A model generated the notes under the pieces. The model was not told the origin of the DNA and did no database searches. It saw only the letters and a program-made list of their open reading frames with translations. From Mucilaginibacter boryungensis (GTDB lineage: Bacteria; Bacteroidota; Bacteroidia; Sphingobacteriales; Sphingobacteriaceae), in NCBI RefSeq assembly GCF_015221995.1, contig NZ_JADFFM010000001.1, forward strand, positions 496,001 through 560,000: a stretch of 64,000 bases of DNA. The letters run 5' to 3'. This document shows, one piece after another, positions 63,337-64,000 of the stretch (position 1 is the first letter of the stretch; each line of letters starts with the position of its first letter). Made by a program: the position numbers and the translations under genes.

Positions 63337-64000
63337 TCAAATACTAAACTTCATCCACCCATTACCCTCGTAGCCAAAAATAAACTGTTTAGGGTTAATA
63401 ATTTCGGCCAGTATCTCAATAGAATCCACTATCCGCGGACCAGGGCGGTTAAAATATTGGTTACCATCGGTAATATACAAACGGTTGTTTTTTACAGCTT
63501 TCAGCTCGGCAAAACCAGGTTGCTGCAGCAGGATACTTACTTCTTTTAATGCCCTGTCCATACTAAACCCACAGGGCATCAGCACTATAATATCCGGATC
63601 GGCAGCGGCAATGTCTTCCCATTTCACATAAGGCGAATGTTTACCAATTGAGGCCAATATCGGCAAGCCGCCGGCTATTTCAACTAATTCGGGTACCCAA
63701 TTGCCCGATATCATCATCGGTTCCAGCCATTCTATACAAGCCACAGTAGGCTTGTCTGCTATGAATTTCAGTTTGTGTTTGATGATATCCACCCTTTCGT
63801 TCAGTCTTTCCAACAGATCAGCACCTGCGGCTTGTACATTTAAAGCTTCCGCCAAAACGGTGATATCATTAAAAATATCAGTCAAATTGTTAGGCTGTAA
63901 AGAGATGATCTGAGTTTGTTTATCCAGGTAATTGCCCAGCGCCTGCTCAACTTCTTGTACGGATACCGCACAAACATCGCACTGGGCCTGGGTAATCACC
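63337..64000 (-). CDS. Cobalamin/iron ABC transporter substrate-binding protein (partial)
   Basis: C-terminal 220 residues of a periplasmic-binding-protein-2 family protein, cut by the window edge. ITQAQCDVCAVSVQEVEQAL, DKPTVACIEWLEPMMISGNWVPELVEIAGG and YITDGNQYFNRPGPRIVDSIEIL are typical of BtuF-like binding proteins of Bacteroidota. Full-length relatives have about 300 residues, so the start lies beyond position 64000. No permease or ATPase is within the window. The ligand (vitamin B12 or a related corrinoid, or a siderophore) is inferred from family only. Confidence 0.8.
   Translation of the reverse strand, partial: VITQAQCDVCAVSVQEVEQALGNYLDKQTQIISLQPNNLTDIFNDITVLAEALNVQAAGADLLERLNERVDIIKHKLKFIADKPTVACIEWLEPMMISGNWVPELVEIAGGLPILASIGKHSPYVKWEDIAAADPDIIVLMPCGFSMDRALKEVSILLQQPGFAELKAVKNNRLYITDGNQYFNRPGPRIVDSIEILAEIINPKQFIFGYEGNGWMKFSI

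Noticed and set aside
1..64000. tRNA, rRNA, riboswitch or insertion-sequence genes
   Set aside because: No cloverleaf, rRNA-like stretch, recognised aptamer or transposase frame was seen on either strand by eye.

Overview
The window looks like a chromosomal segment of a Bacteroidota species, most likely family Sphingobacteriaceae and close to Mucilaginibacter or Pedobacter. The reasons are: promoter-like TAnnTTTG boxes close to start codons with no clear Shine-Dalgarno sequences; an ExbB-ExbD-ExbD-TonB-PstS-TPR cluster; a 13-gene nuo operon with a short NuoG; many lipoproteins; Bacteroidota families (DUF2851, DUF4159, DUF3347, DUF1835); and secreted GH27 and GH39 enzymes. The genus is inferred. 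No rRNA, tRNA, CRISPR array, insertion sequence or phage gene was seen.

Layout. 1-2.5 kb: an SUI1/YciH-like factor and ATP-dependent PEP carboxykinase. 2.6-8.6 kb: a Ton-energising operon (ExbB, two ExbD, TonB, a small membrane protein, a PstS-like lipoprotein, a TPR protein) with strong RNA hairpins between or inside genes and a clear terminator. 8.6-21.8 kb: nuoA-N, a complete proton-pumping NADH:quinone oxidoreductase with palindromic repeats between nuoF/nuoG and nuoK/nuoL. 21.8-25.8 kb: an AT-rich accessory segment with a 5'-truncated O-antigen-polymerase/TPR gene, a lipoprotein with a glycine-rich linker and an HExxH metallopeptidase-like C-terminus, a translationally coupled small secreted protein, and a CarboxypepD_reg-like lipoprotein. 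It ends in a long hairpin terminator.

25.9-32.6 kb: housekeeping genes (DedA, inorganic pyrophosphatase, CNNM/CorC protein, RsmE, DUF4159 protein, biotinyl carrier, diadenylate cyclase CdaA, a membrane histidine kinase). 32.6-37.4 kb, minus strand: a CBM9-like secreted protein, two small lipoprotein genes (one apparently frameshifted), a repeat-rich gap and a GH27 alpha-galactosidase. 37.7-45 kb: aspS, an FKBP lipoprotein, a LytS/LytTR two-component pair, a secreted M20 amidohydrolase, an unknown secreted protein and a short LMW-PTP-like protein. 45-52 kb, mostly minus: GH39 glycosidase, secreted proteins, galactose mutarotase, DUF1835 protein, MFS permease. 52.3-64 kb: DUF2851 protein, a PspC-like protein, a hexuronate/KDG catabolic cluster (ExuT-like MFS, KDPG aldolase, KDG kinase, YhcH, uronate isomerase), DUF3347, DinB, a Tat-exported class V aminotransferase, an Ldh-family dehydrogenase and a partial BtuF-like binding protein.

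How it fits together. The respiratory operon builds the proton gradient that the adjacent ExbB/ExbD/TonB system would use to energise outer-membrane transport. The secreted glycosidases, mutarotase, MFS carriers and uronate enzymes suggest a plant-polysaccharide degrader. The most interesting unexplained signals are the metallopeptidase lipoprotein with its coupled partner (possible toxin/immunity pair), hairpins in the Ton operon that may set subunit stoichiometry, several families of palindromic repeats, and the frameshifted lipoprotein gene. All calls are from reading sequence only; no database search was run.
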